A stretch of DNA of 47,317 nt from an uncultured beta proteobacterium (GTDB lineage Bacteria; Pseudomonadota; Gammaproteobacteria; Burkholderiales; Burkholderiaceae_C): NCBI GenBank assembly GCA_903853895.1, contig CAINUX010000074.1:1-47317 (forward strand), written 5' to 3'. Positions 16,407-25,242 of this stretch are shown here, one piece after another. Within the stretch, counting starts at the first letter, position 1; each line of letters starts with the position of its first letter. The notes beneath the pieces are model-generated. The model was not told where the DNA came from. It was given only the letters and a program-made list of their open reading frames with translations, and did not search any database. A program made the position numbers and the translations under genes.

Positions 16407-17753
16407 TCAGGGCGCCAACAGCGTCGCCGCCAGCCCCTGCGCACAGGCAAAGCCGCTGGCCCAGGCCCACTGGAAGTTGTAGCCGCCCAGCCAGCCCGTC
16501 ACGTCCACCACTTCACCGATGAAATACAGGCCGGGCTGTTTCGATTCCATGGTTTGTGACGACAGCACCCGCGTGTCCACGCCACCGGCAGTGACTTCCG
16601 CCTTTCGGTAGCCTTCGGTGCCGGTAGGGGTGAGCGACCATTGGCTCAGGCGCTCGGCCAGTGCGGCGAGGGACTTGTCGGTAGCTTCGTTCACGGGGCG
16701 CGACCAGTTGTGGCCAAGCACCGCTCCCTGTGCTACCCAGGTATCGGCCAGACGGGACGGCACCAGCGTGGCCAGCTCGTTGGCGATCAGCTTGCGCGAT
16801 GTGGCCTTGGCGCGGGTCAGCAGATCGGCCACGTCGGCATCCGGCGCCAGGTTCAGGCGGATGGGCGTGCCGCTCTGCCAGTAGCTGGAAATCTGCAGCA
16901 CGCCCGGGCCACTGAGGCCGCGGTGGGTGAACAGCAGGTCTTCCAGAAAGGCGATGCGGTCCGTCTTGCCGCCGGGCCGCCCCAAGGCAAGATGCGCACC
17001 CTCGGGGGGCAGCGCAGTACGCGCAGCGACCAGCGTGGGGGAGGATGATTTTCCGCCGGTTTCAATCTTCACCGGCAGGGAGAGGCCGGAGAGTTGGGCA
17101 AACGGTGCCCAGGCCGCTTCGTCAAAGGTCAGCGGCACTAGCGCCGGGCGTGGCGTGATCAGGGGCAGGTCAAACTGTTTGGCCACACGGTAGCCAAAGT
17201 CGCTGGCGCCAATCTTGGGGATCGACAGGCCACCGGTGGCCACGACGACGGCGGAGCAGTGGATGATTCCGCGATCACTATCAATTTCATAGCTAGTTGT
17301 GCTTATTCCACGAGGGCTAGAGGTCTGGACTTGGGGTTTTGCCAAATAGCGTATGGACTTCAGGCTGCAGGGCTGCCAGCGGGTCACTTTGCCAGCGTCG
17401 CACTCGGCCAGCAGCATCTGGATGACGTCTTCGGCCGAACGGTCGCAAAACAGCTGTCCCTTGTGCTTTTCGTGGAAGGTGATGTGGTGCTTTTCCAGCA
17501 GGGCGATAAAGTCGCGCGGCTTGTAGCGCGACAGGGCCGAGCGGCAAAAGCGCGGGTTCTCGCTGATGAAGTTGGCCGGTGTGGTGTCCAAGTTGGTGAA
17601 GTTGCAACGGCCGCCGCCCGAGATGCGGATTTTTTCCGCCACCTTTTCACTGTGGTCGACCAACAGAACCTTCAGCCCCAGCTGTCCCGCCACCCCGGCG
17701 CAGAACAGGCCGGCCGCGCCAGCGCCGATGATGGTGACGTCAAAATTTTGCAT
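16407..17753 (-). CDS. BaiN/HI0933-family FAD-dependent oxidoreductase
   Basis: 448 residues. The FAD-binding Rossmann motif GAGAAGLFCAG opens the protein; the family blocks KIRISGGGRCNFTN, then VVATGGLSIPKIGASDFGY and the C-terminal GEVVDVTGWLGGYNFQWAWASG are clear. Members are called NAD(P)/FAD-dependent oxidoreductases and few have known substrates. Residues around 142-158 (TSSPRGISTTSYEIDS) are encoded by an antisense copy of the dispersed repeat, a region that varies between family members, so the insertion probably sits in a loop. No clear Shine-Dalgarno precedes ATG 17753. Confidence 0.88.
   Translation of the reverse strand: MQNFDVTIIGAGAAGLFCAGVAGQLGLKVLLVDHSEKVAEKIRISGGGRCNFTNLDTTPANFISENPRFCRSALSRYKPRDFIALLEKHHITFHEKHKGQLFCDRSAEDVIQMLLAECDAGKVTRWQPCSLKSIRYLAKPQVQTSSPRGISTTSYEIDSDRGIIHCSAVVVATGGLSIPKIGASDFGYRVAKQFDLPLITPRPALVPLTFDEAAWAPFAQLSGLSLPVKIETGGKSSSPTLVAARTALPPEGAHLALGRPGGKTDRIAFLEDLLFTHRGLSGPGVLQISSYWQSGTPIRLNLAPDADVADLLTRAKATSRKLIANELATLVPSRLADTWVAQGAVLGHNWSRPVNEATDKSLAALAERLSQWSLTPTGTEGYRKAEVTAGGVDTRVLSSQTMESKQPGLYFIGEVVDVTGWLGGYNFQWAWASGFACAQGLAATLLAP
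17277..17325 (+). repeat. Dispersed CACGAGGG repeat, copy C, inside the flavoprotein gene
   Basis: Reads CTATCAATTTCATAGCT and then TTATTCCACGAGGGCTAGAG. Opposite in orientation to the host gene yet keeps its frame open. Confidence 0.8.
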
Positions 17754-17824
17754 GGTTCGCAGTGTAGGGTGTGCTGTGTAGCGGCTAGGGTTGGAGGCGC
17801 TTGTTTTACTCGCTTCACGCGCCC

Positions 17825-17923
17825 GCAGCAGGCATGGGGAGAGTACCGCCGCTCATGTCCCCCGGCCATGCAAGCATGGCCTCCTCCTTGACTTCGCTTT
17901 GGTACTCACCCCACGCCTGCTGC
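17825..17923. repeat. REP-like long hairpin 1
   Basis: Outer arms of 23 bases (17825-17847 and 17901-17923) pair with only two mismatches: GCAGCAGGCATGGGGAGAG on the left starts the match. Inside, GGCCATGC (17864-17871) and GCATGGCC (17874-17881) form a perfect 8-base stem. The loop carries GTCCCCCGG and CCTCCTCCTTGACTTC, shared in reverse with hairpin 2. Confidence 0.8.
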
Positions 17924-17964
17924 TGGAAGCTGTGGTTTGACGGCAGTAGATAGTTACCGTCGCT

Positions 17965-18058
17965 GATCAGGCGGGCTGGGTGTTCTGCAAAGTGAGGTCA
18001 AGGAGGAGGGCGTAGCCCGGGGGACACGAACGGCGCAGAGCACCCGGTCCGCCTGATC
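17965..18058. repeat. REP-like long hairpin 2, inverted relative to hairpin 1
   Basis: Outer arms GATCAGGCGGGCTGGGTGTT (from 17965) and GCAGAGCACCCGGTCCGCCT (from 18035) pair at about 20 of 24 positions. The interior is the reverse complement of hairpin 1's interior (GAGGTCAAGGAGGAGGG, then CCCGGGGGACA). Together with hairpin 1 it fills the gap 17754-18087, where I see no gene. Confidence 0.75.
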
Positions 18059-18087
18059 CCGAAGCAGCGACCGTGCGGGGCTAGCTC

Positions 18088-18456
18088 CTACCCCATGCAG
18101 AACACGTTGAGCTTGTTGCCGTCCAGGTCGCGGAAGTAGCCGGCGTAGAAACCATCGCCGCGTGGGCCGTTGGGGCCCTCGTCCTGGGCGCCCAGTTCGA
18201 TGGCCTTCTTGTAGACGCGGTCCACTTTTTCCTTGGAGTCGACCACGATGGCCGCCATCACGCCATTGCCCACGGTGGCGCTTTGGCCGTTGTAGGGCTT
18301 CATGATGGCCAGACTGCACTGCTGCATGGAGACGCCCCAGGCAATGCCGGTGGGGAATTCCATCAGGCGCTTGGCACCGATCTCCGCCAGCAGTGTGTCG
18401 TAGAAAGCCGCCGCGCGGGGCAGGTCGTTGGTTCCGAGGGTGACGTAGCCGATCAT
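18088..18456 (-). CDS. VOC-family (glyoxalase/dioxygenase fold) protein
   Basis: 122 residues. A single vicinal-oxygen-chelate fold protein: GYVTLGTNDLPRAAAFYDTLL at the start and GYFRDLDGNKLNVFCMG at the end are the two beta-alpha-beta halves. Members include glyoxalases, dioxygenases and resistance proteins; sequence alone does not decide. ATG 18456 is chosen because GGAGA lies about 8 bases before it; the ATG four codons upstream overlaps that site. Confidence 0.82.
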   Translation of the reverse strand: MIGYVTLGTNDLPRAAAFYDTLLAEIGAKRLMEFPTGIAWGVSMQQCSLAIMKPYNGQSATVGNGVMAAIVVDSKEKVDRVYKKAIELGAQDEGPNGPRGDGFYAGYFRDLDGNKLNVFCMG

Positions 18457-18624
18457 GCAGATCTCCATTGGTTGATGAGATCGCCTAGTTTAGAACGCCC
18501 GCGGTTCGCGTCCCCGCCGTCGCATCTGCGATGGACACTTCACGTGGCCCACAGTACAGTGCGTGGCAGGCCCTTTGTGAAGCTGATCAGGGCCCCGAAT
18601 GTAATATTCAAACGAGGAAACCAC

Positions 18625-19467
18625 ATGAAGAATCACCACGTCCGACCCTTTGTGGCATTGCTGTCTGTCATGGCAGGCGCTGTGCTGCTGGGTTGTCAAA
18701 GTGCCCCGCCGCTTCCACCGACTTCCCCCGAGGTGGTCGGTGAGTTCCGGGCAGGTTCGGGCTATTTGCGCGGCTACCTGGATCGCAAAGCACTGCCCAA
18801 CAGCCTGGCTCTGCTTCCCAAGCCTCCGGCAGAGGGATCGGCCGAACAGGCGGCAGATCTGGCGACCTTTACCGCCACGCGCGCGTTGCGTGGCACGCCA
18901 CGCTGGGACCAGGCCGCGCAGGACGCCAACCTCAAGTTTCCCAAGGCGGCGTCCACCTATGCCTGCGCGATGGATCTGCCGATTTCGCAGGAGCAGACGC
19001 CGCATCTGAATATGCTGCTGCGGCGCACCTTGTTGGATGCAGGTCTGTCCACTTACGCCGCCAAAGACAGTTACAACCGCAAGCGTCCTTTTGTTGTCAA
19101 GGGGGATACTTCGTGCACTCCCGCTGAAGAGCCCACTCTGACCAAAGATGGGTCGTACCCCTCGGGTCACGCTGCCTTGGGCTGGGCATGGGCGCTGGTT
19201 TTGAGCGAAGTGTCACCCGAGCGAGCCAATGCGTTGCTGGCGCGCGGGTTGGCGTTTGGGCAAAGCCGGGTAATTTGCGGTGTGCACTGGCAAAGTGACG
19301 TGGACGCAGGCAGGGTCATGGGTTCTGCTGCCGTAGCTGTTTTGCACACCGACCCCACCTTTACCGCGCAACTGGCGGCTGCCAAAGCCGAAGTGGCGGA
19401 CGCGCGCAGCAAGAACCTGCACGCCAGTGGTGACTGCAAGGCAGAGGCGGCTACCCTCGCACCCTGA
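18625..19467 (+). CDS. Class A non-specific acid phosphatase (PAP2 family) lipoprotein
   Basis: 280 residues. The PAP2 phosphatase triad of motifs is complete: KDSYNRKRPF (K-x6-RP), PSGH, and SRVICGVHWQSDVDAG (SR-x5-H-x3-D). A signal with a lipobox (AVLLGC) indicates export and lipidation. Class A enzymes hydrolyse many phosphomonoesters in the periplasm. AGGAAA precedes ATG 18625. An AT-rich GTAATATTC about 25 bases upstream may be a -10, but no good -35 accompanies it. Confidence 0.88.
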   Translation: MKNHHVRPFVALLSVMAGAVLLGCQSAPPLPPTSPEVVGEFRAGSGYLRGYLDRKALPNSLALLPKPPAEGSAEQAADLATFTATRALRGTPRWDQAAQDANLKFPKAASTYACAMDLPISQEQTPHLNMLLRRTLLDAGLSTYAAKDSYNRKRPFVVKGDTSCTPAEEPTLTKDGSYPSGHAALGWAWALVLSEVSPERANALLARGLAFGQSRVICGVHWQSDVDAGRVMGSAAVAVLHTDPTFTAQLAAAKAEVADARSKNLHASGDCKAEAATLAP

Positions 19468-19476
19468 TCCGCAAGC

Positions 19477-20280
19477 TTAGGCGGTGCGCGTCAGTCCAAG
19501 TAGCGTGTTGGATTCGACGCCTGCCGCCAGCAAGCCCTGCAGCACATCGCCCACCACGATCACGCTGGGGCTGGCGAGCTGTTCGCGGGCAATGGTCGAC
19601 TCCAGCTCGGCCAGCGTGCACACGGCGTGGCGTTGGCTGGACAGGCTGGCGTTCTGGATGATGGCCATTGGCGTGTCGGCGTTCAGTCCGTGCAGCAGTT
19701 CACGCTGTATGGTGGCCGCGCCGCTGACGCCCATGTAAATCACCAGCGTGAGCCGGGCCTGGCGTGCCGTGGCAGCCAAGGCGCGCCAATCGGTGCCGCT
19801 TGATCCGGGTTTGGCGTGGCCGGTCACAAACACCACGCCGTGGGCGTGCTCGCGGTGCGTCAGCGGCACCCCCAGCGACGAGACGGCCGCCATGCCGGCG
19901 GTGATGCCGTTGACAACCTGCACCCGCACACCGGCGGCTTGCAATGCTTCCATCTCTTCGCCGCCGCGCCCGAAGATGAACGGGTCGCCGCCCTTGAGGC
20001 GGACCACGTCTTCGCCTTCCAGCGCCGCCGTGACCATCAGCTTCTCAATAAACGACTGTGGGGTGGACTTGCAGCCCCCGCGTTTGCCCACGTATACGAT
20101 GCGGGCCGTGGGCGCAGCAAAAGCCACGATGGCGTCATTCACCAGGTCATCAACCAACAGCACGGTGGCGGCCTGGATCGCCTTCAGGGCCTTGAGGGTC
20201 AGTAGTTCGGGGTCACCCGGGCCGGCGCCTACCAGGGTGACTTGGCCGCGGACCGGAGTGCTGGATAAATCGTGTTTCAT
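19477..20280 (-). CDS. cobA: Uroporphyrinogen-III C-methyltransferase
   Basis: 267 residues. SAM-dependent methylation of uroporphyrinogen III at C2 and C7 gives precorrin-2, precursor of siroheme and cobalamin. Motifs: GAGPGDPELLTLKALKAIQ at the N-terminus, then VRLKGGDPFIFGRGGEEMEA. Only the methyltransferase domain is present, so the dehydrogenase/ferrochelatase step must come from another gene. Siroheme is the cofactor of NirB encoded at 31839-34283, a functional link. The start overlaps the ybiB stop (ATGA). Confidence 0.92.
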   Translation of the reverse strand: MKHDLSSTPVRGQVTLVGAGPGDPELLTLKALKAIQAATVLLVDDLVNDAIVAFAAPTARIVYVGKRGGCKSTPQSFIEKLMVTAALEGEDVVRLKGGDPFIFGRGGEEMEALQAAGVRVQVVNGITAGMAAVSSLGVPLTHREHAHGVVFVTGHAKPGSSGTDWRALAATARQARLTLVIYMGVSGAATIQRELLHGLNADTPMAIIQNASLSSQRHAVCTLAELESTIAREQLASPSVIVVGDVLQGLLAAGVESNTLLGLTRTA

Positions 20281-21182
20281 AGTGCTTGCACAAGATGCAA
20301 GATGTGGGCCACCTGCTGGGCTATGGGAGTCGGAACCGGCTGCGCACCATCCAGCACCTGTTGAATATAGGCAGCGGTGCTGGCGGCGTCAATGCCAGGG
20401 GGGAGGTCGGGCAGGCTGTGCAGTGGCCCGCTCTGGTGCTCCTGCTGGTCCACCACTTTGCCGTTGATAAAGCCCTGCATGGTGGGTGTGCGCCGTGCGT
20501 CGGCCACGGCCTCGCCTTCGGTGCCGCGCAGCAGCAGCGCGTTGCCGCCCATCAAGGTGAGCGTCTCCGCCATGGAGACGGCATATTCAGGGTGGGTATA
20601 GCTGGTGACCAGCAGGCTCTTGCCCTGCACGGGGTTCATCAGCTTGACCAGGCTGTGGGCCGGGTTGCGCAGACCCACCACGCGGCGCACGTCCAGTAGG
20701 CGCTGCAGGCCGGCGTGGAGCAGTGCGGTCGGGACAAAGGCCACGCTTCCAGGTGCTATCAGCTCAATAGCGGTATTTGCAGGAATGGCGAGGGCTAGCA
20801 GCACGTCTGACGTATAGACCCGGCGCGATTCGGTGGCCGTGCCGTGCACCAGAACGCTCAGGCCTTCGCGTGCCAACAGCAGCGCCAGCAGTGGCGTCAG
20901 CACCGGCAGTTTGCGCGCGCCGTTGTAGCTTGGGATGACGATCGTCGTCTTTTCGCCGGCCGGCAGCGTGTGCAGGCGTTGGTGCGTGGCGTCCAGAAAA
21001 CCCGCCATCTCCTGCGCGGTTTCACCCTTGATGCGCATGGCCAGGCAGAAGGCTCCGATTTCCAGATCGGTGACCGCGCCGTCCAGCACCTGGCCAAACA
21101 GGTCGGCCGCCTGTTCTCGCGTCAGGGAACGTGCGCCGTCTTTACCCCGTCCGATCTCCTTGATGTATTGTCCTATTGCCAT
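20277..21182 (-). CDS. ybiB: YbiB-type DNA-binding protein (phosphoribosyltransferase fold)
   Basis: 301 residues with the fold of anthranilate phosphoribosyltransferase (TrpD2 family): an N-terminal helical domain (TREQAADLFGQVLDGAVTDLEIGAF) and a C-terminal alpha/beta domain. E. coli YbiB binds DNA rather than acting in tryptophan synthesis. Residues near 127-142 (LALAIPANTAIELIAP) are encoded across a degenerate antisense copy of the dispersed repeat. Translationally coupled to cobA, an arrangement common in betaproteobacteria. Confidence 0.82.
   Translation of the reverse strand: MAIGQYIKEIGRGKDGARSLTREQAADLFGQVLDGAVTDLEIGAFCLAMRIKGETAQEMAGFLDATHQRLHTLPAGEKTTIVIPSYNGARKLPVLTPLLALLLAREGLSVLVHGTATESRRVYTSDVLLALAIPANTAIELIAPGSVAFVPTALLHAGLQRLLDVRRVVGLRNPAHSLVKLMNPVQGKSLLVTSYTHPEYAVSMAETLTLMGGNALLLRGTEGEAVADARRTPTMQGFINGKVVDQQEHQSGPLHSLPDLPPGIDAASTAAYIQQVLDGAQPVPTPIAQQVAHILHLVQAL
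20755..20802 (+). repeat. Dispersed CACGAGGG repeat, copy D (degenerate), inside ybiB
   Basis: GCTATCAGCTCAATAGC followed by GGCGAGGGCTAGCAG. Weaker than other copies, antisense to ybiB, frame kept open. Confidence 0.5.
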
Positions 21183-21192
21183 GGGTAGAGTG

Positions 21193-23241
21193 TTACACGT
21201 TGGTAAATGAGTCCTGCGAAGTCAAATAGGTGCCCAGTGGCTTGTCGGTATGTTGAATGTGCCCGAGCAACCAGTCCTTGATGGTCTGCAATAGCCGGAG
21301 CTCTGCGCCTTGGTTGAACTCCCTTGCAATCTCTTGCAGGTCGTGGAGCAGACCCACGTGCTGCCTCTTGTGTTCTTCAACTAGCGGATAGCCATTGTGG
21401 TCCATCAGCATTTCTTCGGTGGCGAAATGGCTTGCGGTGAATGCCAGCAGGGCTGAAAACCGGCTCTTCAGTTCGGCGTCATCACGGCCCTCTTCAATTG
21501 ACCGGTTGAGATCGTTCACCATTTGGACCATCTGACGATGTTGGTCATCAATAATTTTCACGCCCGTCATGTGGGCGGCGTCAAAGACCACCCAGTCCCC
21601 GTTGGGCGTCTTGGAGCGGGACTCCGCTTGAGACCGCATTGCCCGGTTCTGGCCAATGTGCTTGCTTTCATACATGGCGGCATCTGCTGCCGCGATGAGG
21701 GAGTCCATTTCCAGGCCGTTGTTCGGGTAAATAGAGATTCCGATACTGACTCCGATGCTGCACTGGTTTCCATCCAGCAGCTCGATGGGTGCGGCTATCG
21801 CATCAATCAGCTTCTGTGCAATTCGTTCTGCTTCGCTGGGCAAAGACAAATCTCCGGCAATCAAAGCGAACTCGTCGCCGCCCAGGCGCGCCAACGTATC
21901 GGCGGAGCGCACGCAGGCCTGCCAACGATTGGCCACGGTTTTCAATACGAAGTCTCCGGCTTCGTGCCCGAATTCATCGTTGACCGGTTTGAACTTGTCC
22001 AAATCCATAAAGAGCAGACCAACATGTTTGCCTTTGCGCCGGGCGCTCGACAGTTCCCTTGACAGTTGCTGGAAGAACAAATGCCGATTGGCCAGTTCAG
22101 TGAGCGCATCGTAGTTGGCTTGGTGAAACACAGTCTCGGCTGAATTTTTTAGCTGCGTTATGTCGTGGTAGAGCGCAATGCGCTGATGGGCCGAGCCATC
22201 CGGGCCATAAACGGTGTTGATTGCGACCTGCTCTGCGACCAGTTCGCCATTCTTGCGCTGGTTCCAGATCTCGCCTTTCCAGCGGCCCTTGGTCAGCACG
22301 TCACCCCACAGCTGCTTGTAGAAGGCTTCGTCCTGTCTGCCTGACTTCAGAATCCTAGGGGTCCTGCCGATGGCTTCATCGGCGGCGAAGCCAGACAGCG
22401 CAGTGAACGCCGGATTGACCGAGGTAATGTTGCCGTCCGGGTCTGTGACGATCATGCCTTCGCTGGAGTTCTCAAAAAACAGGGCAGCGATTTTCAGGGT
22501 CTCTTCATGCTGCTTGCGCTGGGTCAATTCCTGATCCAGTTGTTCCTGCAGGTAGTGCACGGCTAGCAAAACGTGCAAAACAGTGACCACTACGCTGGTC
22601 ATCAGTGCCACGACATAAAACTGCACGACTGCCCAACTGGCAATAAACATATCCTTCAGGTCAACGGAATAGGTGTGGTGCGTCTTCACGATATTGGCAA
22701 CCGCCATCAGCAGCAAAACGGCGGACAGTACCCGCAAAGTCGTCTTCCGATACTCCCCTTTGTATTTCAGGCAGGCGATGGCCACATAGATGTCAAAAAT
22801 GATGGCAGGGGTACTGATCACTACTGTCCGGATTGCCAAGTCCGGAGTAACAAACAGGTACCAGACGCATCCCGCGATAGCGCTGACACTAACCAAGACT
22901 CCCGATTTCAACGGCACGCGCTGTTCGGCTGCCTTCAGGCTACCAACGGAGATCATCAACCAGCCGAGAATCAAGAAGCTTTGCGCCAACAAAATAGTCA
23001 GGACATCGGGCGCAACCCCCCGTAGCGACAGCAACATTGCGCCTACCGCAATCAGGGCAGAACCCACCATCCAAACCTTAACCGGCGGGAATTGCCGGGT
23101 GATTGTCCAGACATAGCCCATCATCAGCGCGCGACACACCAGTACGATAGTGATCACGAGAATCAATGTCCGAATGTCAAGGAGGGATGTCATGGCGTTG
23201 AATAGCCCTTCAATTTGGGCATCCTGCTGCAAATGTAGCAT
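21193..23241 (-). CDS. Membrane PAS-GGDEF diguanylate cyclase with C-terminal hemerythrin domain
   Basis: 682 residues. About seven hydrophobic segments fill residues 20-235, then a coiled stretch, a PAS/PAC at about 245-370, and a GGDEF domain (RLGGDEF near 450-456 with RSAD as a candidate inhibitory site). The C-terminal 115 residues are a bacteriohemerythrin: DDQH near 567, then HFATEEMLMDHNGYPLVEEH, RQH and HIQHTD give the full set of five His, one Glu and one Asp ligands of a diiron site. It should couple oxygen or redox state to c-di-GMP synthesis at the inner membrane. An alternative start at 23193 has a better upstream GAAGGG. Divergent from the CHASE8 cyclase operon. Confidence 0.88.
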   Translation of the reverse strand: MLHLQQDAQIEGLFNAMTSLLDIRTLILVITIVLVCRALMMGYVWTITRQFPPVKVWMVGSALIAVGAMLLSLRGVAPDVLTILLAQSFLILGWLMISVGSLKAAEQRVPLKSGVLVSVSAIAGCVWYLFVTPDLAIRTVVISTPAIIFDIYVAIACLKYKGEYRKTTLRVLSAVLLLMAVANIVKTHHTYSVDLKDMFIASWAVVQFYVVALMTSVVVTVLHVLLAVHYLQEQLDQELTQRKQHEETLKIAALFFENSSEGMIVTDPDGNITSVNPAFTALSGFAADEAIGRTPRILKSGRQDEAFYKQLWGDVLTKGRWKGEIWNQRKNGELVAEQVAINTVYGPDGSAHQRIALYHDITQLKNSAETVFHQANYDALTELANRHLFFQQLSRELSSARRKGKHVGLLFMDLDKFKPVNDEFGHEAGDFVLKTVANRWQACVRSADTLARLGGDEFALIAGDLSLPSEAERIAQKLIDAIAAPIELLDGNQCSIGVSIGISIYPNNGLEMDSLIAAADAAMYESKHIGQNRAMRSQAESRSKTPNGDWVVFDAAHMTGVKIIDDQHRQMVQMVNDLNRSIEEGRDDAELKSRFSALLAFTASHFATEEMLMDHNGYPLVEEHKRQHVGLLHDLQEIAREFNQGAELRLLQTIKDWLLGHIQHTDKPLGTYLTSQDSFTNV

Positions 23242-23446
23242 TCAAAAGATGGGGATTGGTGCGTCTTGGTGATGCAGTATTCGCATTCGGGCAGACATTC
23301 CATTGGGGTTGTAGCCCCGTTCACACGCAATGGAAGTGGAAGTCAGAGCACCAATTTCAGTCGCTAATGGTGAGATACTTGGCCGGTGGATGCCATTCAG
23401 CCTGATCGCGTATCGCTGTTTGGAGCGCCTGGAAGAATGGAAACCG

Positions 23447-24718
23447 ATGTTCAAATTCAGAGACCTGTCCATACGCCTGAAGCTCATCGTTTTGCTTGGG
23501 GCGAGTGCGGCCATTGCCTTGTTCATATCGGCGGTGATGTCGGTTTCGGTCACGTTCGTGACCCAGCGCACCGAGTCACTACGCCATTTGCAGCAGATTT
23601 CCGACATAGCCAGTGAAAACCTGACCGCTGCACTGGCCTTCAGTGACAGCGCCAGTGCCGGGCGATTGCTAGGGGCGCTGCGCGCCAATCCGCACATTCA
23701 GGCGGCGATCATCCATGACGACCAGATGAAGCCGTTCAGTGACTACATCGCATCCGATGCCGATACGGCCGCTGTTCGACACTATCTGCAGGGGCTGGAG
23801 CAGTTGGCGATCCGCAACCGCAGCCAGATTCTGGACCGGAGCAAAGCGCTGGAGTCCATTGACTTCAACTACATGTTTGCTATCACACCGATTGTGTTCG
23901 AAGGCAAAGTGCTGGGCACGCTGACGATTGTTTCGGACACCCAGGAGCTGAAAGGCCAACTGTCCTACTACCTTGCCATGCAATTGCTGATCTCGGTGCT
24001 GACCCTGGTCATCATTACCTTCATCTCGATGCGCTTGCAGCCGGTGTTTACGGAGCCCATTTTTCACCTCATCGATGCGATTCGTGAAATTGCCCAGACC
24101 AAGAACTATTCGCTCAGTGTCAGCACCACACAAAACGATGAATTCAAAGGCTTGTACGCCCAATTCAATGACATGATTTCCGAGATTCGCGAGCGTGACG
24201 TTCTGCTGAACCGTCTGGCAACCACCGACCCGTTGACCGGGTTGCCTAACCGTCGCCAGGCGATGGAGGTGTTGCAGACCATGGTGACGCGAGCGTGCCG
24301 CAAGCGGGAGTGGTTTGGTCTGGTCATGTTTGATGTGGACTTCTTCAAGAACGTGAACGACCAATATGGGCATCCGGTTGGAGACATTGTCCTGAAAGAG
24401 GTTGCGGCCATCATGGCGCACACGGCCCGCGAATATGACCTGGTGGCCCGCATCGGTGGGGAGGAGTTTTTGGTCCTGTGTGACAACAGCGATCTGGAAA
24501 CCACCCACATGATCGCCGAACGCATGCGGTTGGAAGTTGAAAAGGCTGTCATTCACACCGTTGACGGCAACACGCTCAAGGTGACGGTCAGCGCAGGTGT
24601 CCATGCCGCCGTGCCCCAGACAGAGCAAGCCGACCTGCCATTGAAATGGGTTGACGAGGCGCTGTACCATGCCAAGGAGTCGGGACGAAACCGTGTATCC
24701 CTTGGAGACCGCACATGA
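23447..24718 (+). CDS. CHASE8-like/HAMP/GGDEF diguanylate cyclase (YfiN/TpbB-like)
   Basis: 423 residues. Transmembrane helix at 12-36, periplasmic domain at 37-174 with the CHASE8-like pattern ASENLTAALAFSDSASAGRL, second helix at 175-197, HAMP to about 250, then GGDEF (RIGGEEF near 337-343) with inhibitory site REYD. This is the layout of YfiN/TpbB, whose periplasmic domain is held inactive by YfiR. The next gene, overlapping by ATGA, encodes a YfiR-like protein, so the pair probably works the same way (inference). ATG 23447 is chosen because GGAAAC precedes it and the basic MFKFRDLSIRLK start fits a membrane anchor; the longer frame adds 39 unconvincing residues. Confidence 0.88.
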   Translation: MFKFRDLSIRLKLIVLLGASAAIALFISAVMSVSVTFVTQRTESLRHLQQISDIASENLTAALAFSDSASAGRLLGALRANPHIQAAIIHDDQMKPFSDYIASDADTAAVRHYLQGLEQLAIRNRSQILDRSKALESIDFNYMFAITPIVFEGKVLGTLTIVSDTQELKGQLSYYLAMQLLISVLTLVIITFISMRLQPVFTEPIFHLIDAIREIAQTKNYSLSVSTTQNDEFKGLYAQFNDMISEIRERDVLLNRLATTDPLTGLPNRRQAMEVLQTMVTRACRKREWFGLVMFDVDFFKNVNDQYGHPVGDIVLKEVAAIMAHTAREYDLVARIGGEEFLVLCDNSDLETTHMIAERMRLEVEKAVIHTVDGNTLKVTVSAGVHAAVPQTEQADLPLKWVDEALYHAKESGRNRVSLGDRT

Positions 24719-25242
24719 AGAAAAAAGTGGCATCGTTGGTCCTTCTTGCCGCGCAAATGCTGGCGGCATCGGCATTTGCCAGCGAGGAGGAAAACAAGCT
24801 GCTGGCGGTGTTTTTTGGCCGATTCTCCAACTACATCGAGTTGCCCGACCGCTCTGCCAGGCAATTCGTCATCACCCTCATTGACGAAAACCCCTTTGGA
24901 AGTTTGCTCGATGAGTTGTACAAGGCCAAGCTGATCAACGGCAAGCCGGTTGACATTCGCTACGTCACACGGGTCGAAGATATTGGCCAGAGCGATATTC
25001 TGTTTGTCACCCTGGTCAACCCCCGCACGCGGCAAGAGGCGATTGACTATGCCAGCAAAAAATCGATCCTGACCATCAGCACTGCCATGGGTTTTGCCGA
25101 GCGCGGCGGCATCATCCAGCTCGATTTTCTGCAGCAACATACGCGGATCAAGATCAACCATGGGGCTGCCGTCAAGTCGAACATCCGCATCGGCGCACCC
25201 TTGCTGTCACTGGCAACCGTCATCCGGGGAGATGCGCAATGA
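24715..25242 (+). CDS. YfiR-like periplasmic protein (DUF4154)
   Basis: 175 residues with a cleavable signal peptide (cut near AFA-SEE, residue 22) and the YfiR/DUF4154 domain: NKLLAVFFGRFSNYIELP, then DILFVTLVNPRTRQEAIDYA, ILTISTAMGFAERGGIIQLD and the terminal RIGAPLLSLATVIR. In Pseudomonas, YfiR binds and restrains the cyclase YfiN and is redox-sensitive through cysteines. This protein contains no cysteine at all, so its input must differ. It is sandwiched, with 4-base overlaps on both sides, between the cyclase and a TonB-dependent receptor. Confidence 0.85.
   Translation: MKKKVASLVLLAAQMLAASAFASEEENKLLAVFFGRFSNYIELPDRSARQFVITLIDENPFGSLLDELYKAKLINGKPVDIRYVTRVEDIGQSDILFVTLVNPRTRQEAIDYASKKSILTISTAMGFAERGGIIQLDFLQQHTRIKINHGAAVKSNIRIGAPLLSLATVIRGDAQ

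Noticed and set aside
23669-24775. 368-codon minus-strand frame opposite the YfiN-like cyclase
   Set aside because: Shadow of a gene whose GGEEF and HAMP features are unmistakable on the plus strand.
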